Of a stretch of DNA of 64,000 bases, positions 44,901 to 58,800 are shown in pieces (position 1 is the first letter of the stretch; the number at the start of each line of letters is the position of its first letter). Position numbers and translations under genes: made by a program. The stretch lies in the NCBI GenBank assembly GCA_047967505.1, contig CM106538.1; one strand, 5' to 3'. The stretch comes from Dipteris shenzhenensis (Eukaryota > Polypodiophyta > Polypodiopsida > Gleicheniales). A model generated the notes under the pieces. The model did not search any database, was not told where the DNA came from, and was given only the letters and a program-made list of their open reading frames with translations.

Positions 44901-47900
44901 ATCTGGACAGCCAATGGAATTGCACTCGGAAAAGAGAATGCCTTTGGGTTGAGCCTACGGGTTAAGTGCACTTATGTGATGGTGTTATATGCTTGAAAGC
45001 CTTGCGAAGGCTTAGTGAATTGGGGCTGCGTGCTCGATTGCAGGGAAGGTCTCCCAGATGCAACTTGTAATCATTTCACTGTGAAATATAAAGAAATACC
45101 GAAAGGGGCGCCACGGTGTTTGGGGCCAATCGGGTGCACTTGTCTATGTCTGTTGAGCAGGGGCATTCTAGCCTCCATCCCTTTTTCAGTGGTTTTGTTT
45201 GTGAACAAATGGGTAAATGCCAAATGGTGATCATGCAATGGTTAATGGTTGTGATATATGCTTTGTGAGCTGTAAATAAGTGCTGAAGTGATTAAAGGTT
45301 TAGTTCCACTGCCCTCTGAGTGATTAGAGGCCGGTTTCATGTTCTTCAACACCAATCATCCACGTCTAAACTATAGGATTATTATCATCAACAAATGTTA
45401 TCTCTGTAGCTTCTCATTAACAACTTCGCAATTTACAAATAAAGATTATCATTTTACTCTTCATGAACTCAAGGAGCTCATTATTAACCTGAGCCAAACT
45501 CAGCTCATTTACGATAGGCATTCGACTCAACTCATAAGCCACCAAATAATACTTTTCTTTGATATTTCAACTAGTTATCTAACTCTTGCATTAATTCAAC
45601 CCACCTAGCCTTTCGACCTTTTCCTATTCAGGCTGATTGTGCAACCACTTGATATACAAACAGAATTTCAATCTTACCACTATACCAAAAAAGGGCCTCT
45701 ATGTTTTCAAAGCATGGGTAATACTGAATAATTTTTTCTTGACTACAAATATTTTTCTAAGCTGGGTCTAGTTTCTTACTTTCAAAAGTGATTGGTCGCT
45801 ACCTTGGATCAGCACCCACAATTCCATTTTTTGCATTAGTTTCAAGTACAAAAAGTTCATTATGATCAACCACTTTTCATACTAGATTGATTTAATAAGC
45901 TGATAGCTTCTTTTAGCTTCCTCAACCCAAGCAAAGGTACTTTCATTTTCCTTCAGCTACTCCATCATAGGTACTGCCAACTTAGTATAATCCTTGACAA
46001 ATCTCCGGTAACGACGAGAGAGCAAGAGATACGTGCAACTCTTCTAAAGTAGCCGCACTAGGTCACTCTAAATAGCTTTCGTTTTTTTTGAATTCATACG
46101 TATTCCTTCTACAGAAACAATATGGCTAGATACTTGACTTTCTTACAAAAGAAATCACAGGACTTAGGCATAAAACTTATGCTACCAAAAAAACATCCAA
46201 AGGCTAACTTTGAATGCTCCAAACGCTCTTGCCTGGCCTTATTTACACCTATCGCGCCCCCACGTAGAGCTTGCAAAGGGAAAAAACACCCTACGCATTT
46301 GGTGGGAAGGGCCTTGATGTGTGTATGCTCCTCTGCAGCCCGGGCACGGGCTAGGCTAGTTGGGCCGGGAGGCAGCTGGCGGCGCCAAAGGAGAGGCGGG
46401 GGACGCAACTGATGCGCATTCTTGAAACAAGGCGGAGCTACCACGCACAGCCCTGCAAGGGCACGAAAGCAGGACAGCCCCTGCTGGGGCTCAAGGCAAC
46501 AACGCGGGGTGAGGGAGAAGTACGGGGGGTTGAGGAGGGAAGGGGGGGGGCAGCTCACAGGTTCGAGCTAAGCCCCCGCAACCAATACTCTCTTGTCTTA
46601 CTATGCCTCACCTTTGAGAGGGGGGGGGGGGGGGGGGGGGAGCAGCTCACAGGTTCGAGCTAAGCTCCCGCAACCAATACTCTCTTGTCTTACTATGCCT
46701 CACCTTTGAACTGAAAACCATGATATTAACTAAAGGTCTCTTAGACACATTCTTCCATCCGTCCACAACAATGCAAGTTGTCTTCTCAATGTCATCATAA
46801 ACAACTTGATGAACCTTGAGTTTCATTTTTTCATAATAGTTGTTCTACACATTTTTGAATGGCATGTATGATGGATAGTAAAGCTAGGACCATCTCTTGT
46901 CATGGAAGCCATGGCCTTTTCCCAATGGGGGCTTTGCACCATGTTCACAGGATAGCCAATGTCACAAATAGCCTCCAAAATATATTGTTGCACCTATTCC
47001 TTGTATTATGATTTAAAAATATGCTTCTAATGTTCATAGGTAAAATCATGATTGTCAATGGGACACATTGCTACCATGTGCACTACTAGTTTGATCCATG
47101 CTACTTGGCACAGCAAGACAATTTGAAATAGGGTAGCTCTTGGCACTAATTCTATCCTATGATCAACTACCCTCTCTAGGGGAAACGATCAAGAACATCC
47201 TCAAGCAAAATTCAACAAATTCATACAGCAAAACTTGAGCCTTTTAGTTTTTCTTTGCATACAAATGCAAAGAACTTTTACCAACTAAAAATATATCACA
47301 AAGAAAAACCTAGACATCGAGTACTCTAACTGTATACAACTCCTTGAAGGTGAATCAACTGTCAATCCTTCTAAAAAATAATAAAGTTATTCAAATAACT
47401 CCTCTAAAGGTTATGATGCAATATTTTTTGTCCAAGACCGCATCGGCCACTGTCAAGGTGCATAATTTAAAAATCAAGAGTATCTTTTTCTTTTGGCAAA
47501 AAGAGACTTGTGTTAACTATGAAAGACATTTCGAGAGCAAAGCTCAATGTAGAAGTCCGTCATGTGAGGTATGAGAGATAAAACCCAAATAGGGTAAAAT
47601 CAAGCTCATGTAATAGAGCGAGAATTTAACCAAGGTTGAGACCGATAGTGCCATCTCAATTCTGTGGGGGCTAGCAAGAAGAATGGGAAGCCGCTCCACA
47701 TTCCTCCTGGTTGAGGCTGCTCCTAAAGACCTCAACCATCCAAATGGCTAACAAATGGCTAGCAAAGTGTGTACCGGGTCCATCCAAATACTAGCCAATG
47801 TGTGTGTGGCATGGACTTGGGAATCATCCAAAGCCTCTATAGATCTCGATCTCCAAATATGCCACGCTGATATGAGCGCCAAAATCTCCCACACAGTTAT

Positions 47901-49797
47901 CTAGAGATGCATTTGCATGTCTATACCGAAAGCCAAGAGCCTCGTCCAAAGAACATGACTCAACCAAATGTCGTCAAATTGAAAGAGCCCAAGAAGAGTC
48001 ATGTCTCTTGTAGAACACCTGAGGCAGTGAAAGAGAGCGCCATGCTATGGGCCCCATGTCATGAAGAAAGGAGAACACATAAAGGTGCTCAATAGTCTAG
48101 CAATCCCCTTCCAACTATTTGCAAACCCATAGGCAATGGTGAATAGATTCATCAGCACAGAGAGGCAAGGAGAACATGTGAAATCTGCCCCAAACCTCGA
48201 CCTTCCGCTAGTTCACGGTAGAAAGACAAAAGAAAAGAGTGATTTTTATAATTCTCAGGGATTTCCAGAGTCTCTTCCAAAAGGATTTCTAAGATCAAAT
48301 CTGAAAATTCTTCCAATGAGGAGCTCTGGTGAACTTCCAACCTTTAAGGCCAAGCTGGAACCTCTTGAGATTACTAAACGTGTATCGAATGGAGAGGAGG
48401 CTCTTCTCTCGGTGCCCTGCATCAATCCATTCCCACTCCCCGGGGTCCCACTGCAAATACTTTACGGGGACACTTCCATAGAGCCAAAGCCTCCATGAGC
48501 CCAAGGAATATGTGACCTAGGTTAGGGCGTAGGCAACCCGACTCCAAAAAACATTGTTCCACGTGACCTACAATGCTGACAAGCTGAAATGCAATATACA
48601 TAAGAATATTATCCGTAGATCTAGATAACCTGCCCCAACATGAACATCAAAGACCAAGGCATCCCCGTTTGACCCTCATAGTCCCACAACTTGAAGTCGG
48701 ATCCTTACAAGAACTTGTATTATTGTGCTGAACTCCTTGTCCTAGGCATACTTGCCTTTAAAGGGGTCCAGATATGTCAACAAAAAGTGTAGTGACTAGT
48801 ATAGCGAAGGCTAGGGGTGACCCGCCAAGGGCATCTGCAACCACATTGTTGAATGCACCTAATGGTGATATGAAAGTTGGCCAGAGATTCTAACTAGCGT
48901 GCTTGTCGAGCATTCATGACTCACTGAGTAAAGATATACTTCAGCGAGTAATGATACATTTTTACCACGACATGGCTCCCATGAGATTATGTTTTCATGT
49001 GCTGTAAGCATGTCCAATCGCCCGCAACTCTTTATCATACACCAAATACCTAGACGATGTCACAATGTTTATTGGTGTCGAATGTCAAAACTTTGCTTGT
49101 TGCATCAAGCTTGCTCCAGTAGCAATAATTTATCACCTCAAATGGATGATTCGGGTCAGTAAGATCCATGATCCATGTCTTGTAAGTGCCTACTCTATTG
49201 CTGGATACTATACTATGTTTGTAGTAGCCACGAAAAAGCTGCGCCTACTCTATTGCTGGATACTATACTATGTTTGTAGTAGCCACAAAAAAGCTGTGCT
49301 TTTCAATCTCTGATATAACTTGGTAAGATAGAAGTTTGCCAAATTACCGAAAAAAGCATACATCATGAATATTCCTTGAAGTCTTTATCATACACTAAAT
49401 ACCTAGATGATGTCACAATATACCTTTGTAAGACTAGAATAAGTCCAATCATACAAATTTAGAATTTTTTTTTGTTCTAAAGATCAAAAATCTACAAAGA
49501 AAATAAAAGAGAAAATGAAAGAGAAGAAAAAAGAGGTAAACAAAAACTTTTATGAAAAGCAAAAGGAAGACATACTTAGCAAGCAAAGCAACACTTATGT
49601 CGTCATCAGTGCCCAAGCATAAGCAGCTATACTGGGTTTCTAAAGACCCGCGGAGTCTCTTGGGCAAACCCAGTGCTTGCTAAAATACGTCAAATAAACA
49701 AAAGAGAATGAAAACAAGAAATAAAGAAGAAACGAAGCAGGTGACTTAAGCAAAAATAAACAAGCAAGTCAAGAAACAAAAACTTCCAAAAAACTAG

Positions 49798-49835
<38 letters not shown>

Positions 49836-52800
49836 AAAACACAAAAAGTTAAAAGGCACTTTACACTTATGTCTCGTTTCTGCAAAGAGGCAAAAATACA
49901 TTTCTAACTTAGAAAGCACAAGTATACTCAAGCAAACTCTCTTTTGAAACTAAAAGAAAAACGGGCTATTCAGCTCCCCGCTTTTTGTTTTCAGCTTAAG
50001 TTCAATCATTCTAAACAAACCTAAGGCCGAAACACCATAGATAAAAGACTTCATATCTAAGAATGTGCGAACTTTTTTCATTATTTTCCTTGGATTATAC
50101 CTCTTGTGTAATAGTAAAGTGATCAAATTACTACAATGAGTGATAAAAGACTCCTTAGTTGTACAAAGGCGGGAAAATCTATGGAATTGGGAAGAAATGA
50201 CTCCATATTTTGCCAAATCAGAAATGTTTGAGTCAATGTGAGGCATTTTTATAATGTGTAAACCACTATATTCAGGTTGTTCACGTTTATCGTATATATC
50301 AACCTCTAATCCTATGGTAGAATGAGAAAGTCTAAGATCTAAGAAAACACAAGAATCCCCTTTTGAAGTGCAGTTCAGTTCACAAGAGTCACGAGGATAG
50401 ATTCCTTCTCCAAAAGCTCTAGCGTCTTTGTACATAAAGTCTTGAAAGTTAGGAACATCTGGTACAAATAAATCATCTATAAAACGCCTAACTTGACTAA
50501 GCTTATGTAAAATGATAGGGCAGGTATTGATAGAAATAAGACGTTGCATAAACTCAAATTCATAAGTGAAAAGATAAAAGTTTGCTAAAAAGACGGCACA
50601 ATTAGTGCCCATGGGGATTCCTATAACTTGTTGAAACAAAGAATCACCTATTGTGATGTAAAGATTATCTAAAAGAAAATCTATCCAAGAGCAAACATCT
50701 TCTACACTTACTACCTTTGTGTATCTTTTCTTTTTAGAACCTATGTCATGATCTTTATTTTTTAGCCACAAAAAGTCAAAGCATAAGGCTGTTTTCTCAA
50801 CTTTTAGCACTTTGCATCTATCTTTGTCAAATCTCAGCTTGAAAACTTCAGCCACTAGCTTTTTAATTCTAAACTTCAGGTCTTCCAGCTCAATCTTTGT
50901 GTAAAGCGTCGTAAAATCATAGGTTTGAAGGAGAATAGGAGACTCTTTTTCCTGAATGCTTCGAGAGGAATTAAAAAATTTTACAACAGGAATCACTCCT
51001 ACAGAGTCATTTAAAATCCAGCTTGAGTTCGAGGGGACATCTGCCTCTTTTAATAAGTCCCTCCAAAGTTCATGGACACTAGGCAACATGGCTTTGAAGC
51101 AGTAGCTTAGCCATTTAGAGATATTCGTCAAAGTAGTCTCACAAGCAGCTGCAATAAATCTTGGCTTTTTTGGAGTTTTGTGAAACTTCCAAGCAGCACA
51201 AAGAAAAGGTATGCTTGGATTGCAAACAAACCCAGAAGACTTACAAAAACTCTGATGTTTTGAGATCAAATCTTTTTGAGAAACTAAGGCGGGGGCGTAA
51301 GTTTTGGCAGACGAGTTCACTTCTCTCAAAAGACATTCTAAGTAAAACTTTTTGCAAATAAAAACAAAGTTATTGGAACATTTGTCCACATAAGAAATGA
51401 CAAAATTCCTATGGAATTTTCGAAGAAGAGTTTCATCTTCTTTCGAAAGATGGTTACTTTTCTTTGAGCAAATAACCGAAGGGACTTCTTCTAGTTTCAA
51501 AGTAACTTTCTTCAAAATCTTCCCCTTCCATTCTGATAAGATATTTTTAACTCCTAAACATTCTTCTAATTGCAAAACAAACTTTGAGATTCCCTTATCG
51601 ATAGCTTTTAAAAGGCAAGACTCTTTAAAAGAGTACAATCGAAATTTTGTGCCTTTCATGAAAAGGTCTCTTAGGTTACTAGAAAGCAAAATTGAGGTAT
51701 CAGTTGTGACTACATGTCCTAAATCAGCATCAATAAAGCTTTGGAATCTCTTACTTTTACAACAACAAGGTTCTTTAAGGATAGAAGATTTTGAATGCTC
51801 TGAAAGCCTTTTACCTATCTCTCCATAGTTGAAAGCCTTTTGTCCTAAAGTTTTTACATACTTCCAAGCTACTACTGGATGCTTCCAAATTCTTCTCACA
51901 AAACGAGGGAGAGAATCCATTACTTCAGGAGACTTCAAAATGGAGTTTAAGCCTATCTTGTCAAGTGAGGGAGAAGTAAAAATACAAATCAAGAGTTCCT
52001 TATTTAGATAGACTTCTTTGCTTTGAAATGAAGCTTTTACTTTTAAGAAGCGATCCAACGAAGTTTTAAGTTGTATATAATGGAGCTTATTTAGATTCAA
52101 ATCCTCAAAAGAGAAGTTTTCCAAGGTGTATTGAAGTTTAAAAAGAACTTTGACCTAGATGATGTCACAATGTTTATTGGTGTCGAATGTCAAAACTTTG
52201 CTTGTTGCATCAAGCTTGCTCCAGTAGCAATCTCGGAAGCATCATTTATCACCTCAAATGGATGATTCGGGTCAATAAGAGCCACGATCCACGTCTTGTA
52301 AGTGCCTACTCTACTGCTGGATACTATACTATGTTTGTAGTAGCCACAAAAAAGCTGTGCTTTTCAATCTCTGATATAACTTGGTAAGACAGAAGTCTGC
52401 CAAATTACCGAAAAAAGCATACATCATGAATATTCCTTGAAGTCAGCTAGTTGCGGATTATCACGATCGTCTTGGGATTTACTATCATGCCTCCAAAGAA
52501 ATAACATGTCCCAAATGCTCCAGGATGGTGCGAAAAAATTAAGTCTTTTCAACATTGATGTAGAGCAAATTCTTCTCTAAAAACATTAAATTCCTGTCAG
52601 AGATGTTGGTTGTGTTCAATCAAGGATCTCTTGAAAACCAGAATGTCATTTAATAGATCATTAAAAACTTATCCAGCCATGGCTGAAAGATGTCGTTCAT
52701 TAATGTCATCAATGTGGCCAGGGCATTAATAAACCCACAAGGCATGACTAAACAATCATAGTATCTGTATTTTGTGCAAAAGATCACTCATTCAAGGGCT

Positions 52801-55800
52801 CGCAGGTGGGGAGGTGACAAGTCTAATCCAACACCCCCAATCTGACCCACTGTGGGCCACAGTCTGTCACATGAACCCCTTATGTCAGGTGCATAGTGAC
52901 ACATCTGACTGGCTCAGACCGAGGACCTCTGTCCAGAGAAGGGAAGAACAGCAGCGGAACGAGGCCATTCAAAGCCCAAGAGCAGGGCAACACAGTTGCC
53001 ATACAGGGGCCCTTCAGTCCGAGCAGATCTGGTCAGACCAGGGCAGTCAACCGACCAGCCAGGTCGGCCTAACCTGGTCAGTCAACTGTCTGACCCAGTC
53101 AGGCCAGATCAAGGCTATATAAGGTGCCTCAGCCCCCCATTTCAGTCACACAGTTTCGGGGCCAGTTCTCTTGTAGAGAAGGGGTAGGGACAGATTTGGA
53201 GAAAGGGGGATAGAGGAGCAGAAGGGAGAGACAGAGAGAGGGGAAGAGGGAGGGAAAAGGGTAGGAGAGAGAGAATGAAGTAGGACAGAGAGGGAGAGAT
53301 TGAGACGGAGTGGGGAAGAGAGAGAGAGAGAGTGAGCGAGCGTAGGCAGGAAGGAGGAAGGGAGAGTAGATGGAATTAGATGTCACATCAAAAAGTACAT
53401 AGTAGGGGGTGGATGGAGACTTATATAGTCCCTCCACATTCCCCCCCTAAAAGGCCTCTAACTTGGCCTCTTTTTCCCCTTCATTACAGCCATCCCTTAA
53501 CATAGAATTTTTCCCTCAAAATTTCATATGCGGGCTGTTAAATAGGTGCAGCAAACAGCAAATAATAATCAGTCCGGTAGGAGATAGGGGTTGTCCTGGA
53601 CAATGCTCTCTGGCTGCCATGAGTTCTCATCCTCAGGGAGTCCTTGCCACTTGATAAGATACTCGGTGTACTCTTTGTTTTGGAGTACATGATCCCTGAA
53701 ACCCATGATGCACTCCAGAACATAGAGTATGTGGCCCTCCTCATCCATAGGTGGTAGCTCAGGAAGAACTTGGGCATGCTGTCCAACATGTGCCTTCAGC
53801 AAGGACACATGGAAAACATTATGAATCCTGGAGGTCCTAGGTAGCTCCAACTCATACACCACCTCGCCAACTTTGCGGATGATCCTGTAGGGACCGTAAT
53901 ACTTGTGAGCAAGCTTCATGTTGGTGTTACCCTTCAGCGAGGCATAACGGTTCTTATGGAGGCGTAAGTGCACATAATCCCCTTCTTCAAAAGACAGATA
54001 CCTCCTACGTTCATCCGCATACTTCTTCTCCTTGGCTTGGGCATCTTGCATTTTCTTTTTAGCCAATTGCAGAAAGGCATCCATACTCTCCAAGTCATTT
54101 CTTGCTTGCTGATTTTTCACAGCCATGTCTACAACTATGGCATACCCACTCTGTAACCATACATAGCCTCGAATGGGCTCATGCCAATAGAGATGTGCTT
54201 GGTACTGTTGTAACAAAATTCAGCAAGTGCCAACCACTTATCCCAAGACTTCTATGTGTCATGACAGAAATGCCTATAATACTCCTCCAGCCATTTGTTC
54301 ACCCTTTCTGACTGTCCATCCGTCTCAGGGTGGTAAGCAGTGCTAGGTGTAAGAGAAGTACCCACTGCTGTAAATAATTCCTGCCAAAAGTGACGCATAA
54401 ATTTCTGTCTCGCTGACAATCTCCTGAGGGCAACCATGATGCTTAAATACATGCTCACTGAACTGTCAAGCAGCCTGTGATGCTGAATAACGGTCTTAGT
54501 GGGTATGAAATGGGCCTGCTTTGACATTCTGTCAACCACCACAAAAATGCTATCCCATCCCCGCTCTATGGAAGGCAACCCTGTGATGAAATCCATAGCA
54601 ATGTGAGTCCATTTGCCTTCTGGAATAGGTAATGGCTGCAAGAAACCCGCGGGTAACCGGCTGTCCACTTTATTTTGCTGGCAGGGCAAACATTCATTGA
54701 CAAATTTAACTACATCCCGCCACAAGCCATCCCAAATAAAGCTCTGTTTGAACTTTTCATATGTCTTAGTAATACCAGCATGTCCTGCCATAGGAGATGA
54801 ATGCATTTCCTGTAAGACCAGCAGTCGGTACTTTGAATCTGGCACCAAATAAATTCTGTCCTTGCACCACAACAGCACCACAACAGCCCATTATGCAGCT
54901 TAAATTCAGCATGCCCCTGGCTCGATGGCCTCTGTAACTCCACAAATATGGAAGTTGCCTTAGAATCCTGCATGTATTCTTCCTGAATACCATGAATCCA
55001 CTCCTGGTAGATGGTAGAAATGGCAAACAAACTGCAAGCCCACATATGGGATAAGGCATCTGCAACCACGTTTTCTTTCCCTTTCCTGTACTCGATGTCG
55101 AAATCATAAGATTGAACCTTAGCCAGCCATCTCTTCTGCTTCATTGACAAGTTCGGCTGCGTAAGGAAGTACCTGAGTGTCCTATGATCTGTCTTAACCT
55201 TGATTTTGCTACCATACCGGTAGTGGTGCCATTTTTAGAAAGCATGGATGGAGGATAGCCAACATTTCCTGATCATACACATGATAATCTAGTTCCTTGG
55301 CATCCAATTTCCTGCTTTCAAAAGCAATTACCCCGTGTTCCTATCTTAGCATAGCCCCTAATCCTTTGCCACTGGCATCTACCTCTACAATGAAAGTACG
55401 TGAAAAATCAGGGCATACCAACACAGGAGCATGAGTGAGGGCAAATTTCAGGTCTTCAAAGCTGCGCTATGCATCTGTAGACCACATAAAAGCATCCTTC
55501 TTCAAAAGGTCTGTCAGAAGGGGCTGCCCTCTTGGCAAACTTGCGAATAAAGCGCCTGTAGAAGGAAGCAAGACCTAGGAATCCCCTCAACTGAGTAGGG
55601 TTGTGTGGCTGCGGCCAATCCTCAATGCATTTCACCTTTGCAGGATCCACTCAAATGCCAGAGCTCAAATCTGATGATAGCCGGAGCTCAAATCAATGTT
55701 AGTGGAAAACTGAGCACTCTTGAGTTCATCCAACAGGTCATCTATCCTGGGAAATGGAAACCTGTTTTTTATGGTGACCTTATTCAAGTCTCTATAGTCA

Positions 55801-58800
55801 ATGCACAGACGGTAAGAACCATCCTTCTTTTTCACCAGGAGTACAGGGGATGCAAAAGGAGAAGTGCTATGAGTGATGAAACTCTTCTGAAGTAAGTCCC
55901 TCACTTGAGTTGCCACTTCTTCCCATTCTACCTTAGAGAGTCGGTATGGGGCCTTATTGATTGGCTTACTGCTAGGTTCCAAGACTATGGCATGATCTAC
56001 ATCTCTTCTCAGAGGCAACTGTGATGGCAAATCAGCAAACACATCTGCAAACTCTGAGAGCAATCTCTGCATATCACAATCATCAACACGGGGAGTGCCA
56101 CCCTCTTTAGTTACTTACACATTTAATGCATATACGGCGCTGCCCCTCTTGAGCTCTCTGGCCAACTGCCTTGCTGAAATGACCTGCAATTTAGGAGCTG
56201 TAATACCATGCAATGTAACTGATCCATCCTTGTGGACAAAGCTGAGTGTTAAGGCATTAAAATCCATGCTGATTTTTCCCAATGATTGCAACCAATCACA
56301 GCCCAAGACAACATCTATTGGGCCCATGTCAATTGCCAAGAGATCACCTGCAAATGTATAGTCATCAGAGAACTTAATCCTTGCATCTTGGCAACAAGAT
56401 CTGCTGATCATATGTTGTCCATTGGCCACTTCTACTCTCAGCCCATGGTCTCAGTAGCAATCAGTCCAACCCTCTGTAAGGTCTTGTAGTTAACAAAATT
56501 GTGGGTGCTACCACTGTCCACATGCACAATCCTCCCATTAATCATCCCTGTTAATCTGATAGTATCAGCACTTTTGGCACCCATCAAGGCATGCATGGAA
56601 ATAGTATAAAGTGTTGGCTGAGCATCCCAATAAACCTCACCCTCGTTCACGGGAGCATTACCACTTGCATCTTCACGTGCATAAAAAGGTACCGCATCCT
56701 AATGCTCCACAGAAAAGAGTGTTGGCCTACAGCCTCTCATGCCACCAGTGGGCAGAATATCATACAAATGCGAAGCATGAGTGTCATGCGCAGTCGCACC
56801 ACCAGGATCAAAAGGCAAGTCGGTGCCCTTCGTGGCTCTAGTGTCAAAAGCCTCATCTGCATCATGTGTATTTGCCATCTCATCCTGAGACGTATCCAAA
56901 GAACCTGGGGCATCAAACAATTCCTCGTCATCTGAGAGGTTAATGATCATGCTAAGTTTGGCAGCACCATTGTTGCGCATCTTGCACACATTCCTATGCT
57001 CAGGAGTCCATTTCTCGCCACATTTAAAACTTTCTGCTGTCCATTATTGCCCATGTATGCTGTTTTATGTCAACCTGCTCATTTCCAGCAATAGGCTTGC
57101 CTCCAGGCTTGGCATCAGGATACTTGTAAGGCCTGGCATACGGCATCTTACTACCCGAGATAGTAGGAAAGCGAGGAAATGGTGCTGCTGCAAATTTCTT
57201 GTCAGTCCACTCAACAAACTTACCCCATAGCATGCGAGCTGCCCATGGCATTTCTGTGCTTGCCAGCATATTTAGGCTCGAATACTTCTGCAAGCTGAGC
57301 TGCCCTCTCAATTGTTTGAGGGTTATGTGCCTTCACATCTGCAGTGAGAGAAGAACTTAACCCATGGATGAAATGCAACAGCTTTCCCTTTACACATACA
57401 TCGTGCACAAACAGGGAAAGCCTCCAAAAGCGTTGCAAGTACTCTTGGACCGTACCGGTCTCTGACAAGGCATAAAATTCAGCCAAGTATTGATCCAATA
57501 CAAGTGGAGATACAAATGTAGTGACCATCAATTCTTTGAAACCCCTCCAAGTGGTTGGTTTCTGAGGCGAATCCCTCAAGCGGAAATAGTCTTCCAGCTT
57601 CGTGAGCCACTCCTCCAACTCATTGGGAGTGCGAGTGTCCCCTTTAAATTTATGCACTGTGAGTTTGTCCTTCATATCCTTGGCTGCATAATTCTTGTGT
57701 GTGTGACCTCCAAAAGTGCAGGCATCATCACGCTTGAGGTTCACATAATCGGAGAAGGACATCTCAAGTTTGATGGCCTCAGGTAGGGCCCTGTAAGAAC
57801 GCAAAGAATCTGCCAACATGTCATCAAAAGTGGCTTGTTGCCCACCACCAACCCCCTACTGCGTAGAAGCTGCTACCATCTGATGCACTGGCTGTGTCTG
57901 GCTATATGTGCTCGCTGGCGGAGCGATAGGTGCATGAACTCTGGGCTGGGTCTCTCTACCAAATGCATCTCTTCGAAATGATGGCATACCAAAGGGCTGA
58001 GAAGAGGACTGACCTCTCTCCCAAGGGTGTGAGCTGCCATATAAACCCAAGCCAACTCCAGGCATACTCGCTGGTGTGGTGAAAGGAGCACTAGCCGGAG
58101 AACACCAACGCCTCGGCCCAAAAGAGACGGCTCAGCCTGTATAGATGCAGAAATCTAAGAGCCAAAAGATGGCCTGACATCCTACAAGAAGGTACTCTGT
58201 GGCATAGAAAATGCATCATCTATGTCCAGATAATCCCCAAGCTGGGGTACATGCAATGGTCCAGAAGACTGATGCTCATAGGCACGACAGGCATCTGCCA
58301 TAAAACCCCTGCGTGGAGCAGACAAAACATCCTGACTGTTTGAATGGTCCCCTTACTAGGGTGCGGGCTGCTTACCCTTATCCTGCATAGCAATGGCAGA
58401 TGTGATCTGCTGACCAATCTGATGTCCCATTTGGACAAGAGCCGTATCATGCATAGTCATGGCTGTGGTAAGCTGCTGGCTGAACTCCTGTCCTATCTCG
58501 TGGAAAGCACCCTAGAGCATCGAGGAAAGAGCATCCAGAAACTATGTCTGTGCTGCTTGCACTTCTCGGGATGCAGGAGAGAGGCTGAGTGAAAGGAACC
58601 TCTGCACCACCAATGGATGCAACCACTGTGGCAGGCACTTGCTCATACTGAGCAGCCTCATCAGAGTCATGCGATATATCACGAGGAACCGCTTCGGTGC
58701 CATGGTGACAGGCCCTGGAGAGAGGAGCTCGAATGTAGGCAAGGAGAAATGGATAACAAAAGCCCTGCTGTAATGAGCCCCTGAGATAGTGCGTGGAAAA

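Larger units (their letters stand above)
37035..45339 (+). mobile_element. Young Ty3 chromovirus, 5' LTR truncated
   Basis: Order on the plus strand: truncated 5' LTR (37035-38330), primer site, gag, protease, RT, RNase H, integrase, chromodomain, polypurine tract, full 3' LTR (43737-45339). Over the shared part of about 1,296 bp the LTRs differ by 13 substitutions and one 2-bp indel by eye, so about 99% identity and a recent insertion. Although young, its coding frame is broken in three places (near 39100, 40748 and 41205), two of them with apparent small deletions. No target duplication can be read because the left end is missing. Confidence 0.93.

Noticed and set aside
46122-46663. Plus-strand frames of 83-96 codons in the GC-rich part near 46.3 kb
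   Set aside because: They overlap a Ty3 relic on the other strand and the poly-G duplication; no protein signature.
51161-51828. Long plus-strand frames (66 and 143 codons) opposite the Penelope RT
   Set aside because: They are antisense to a frame with clear RT motifs and show no domain.
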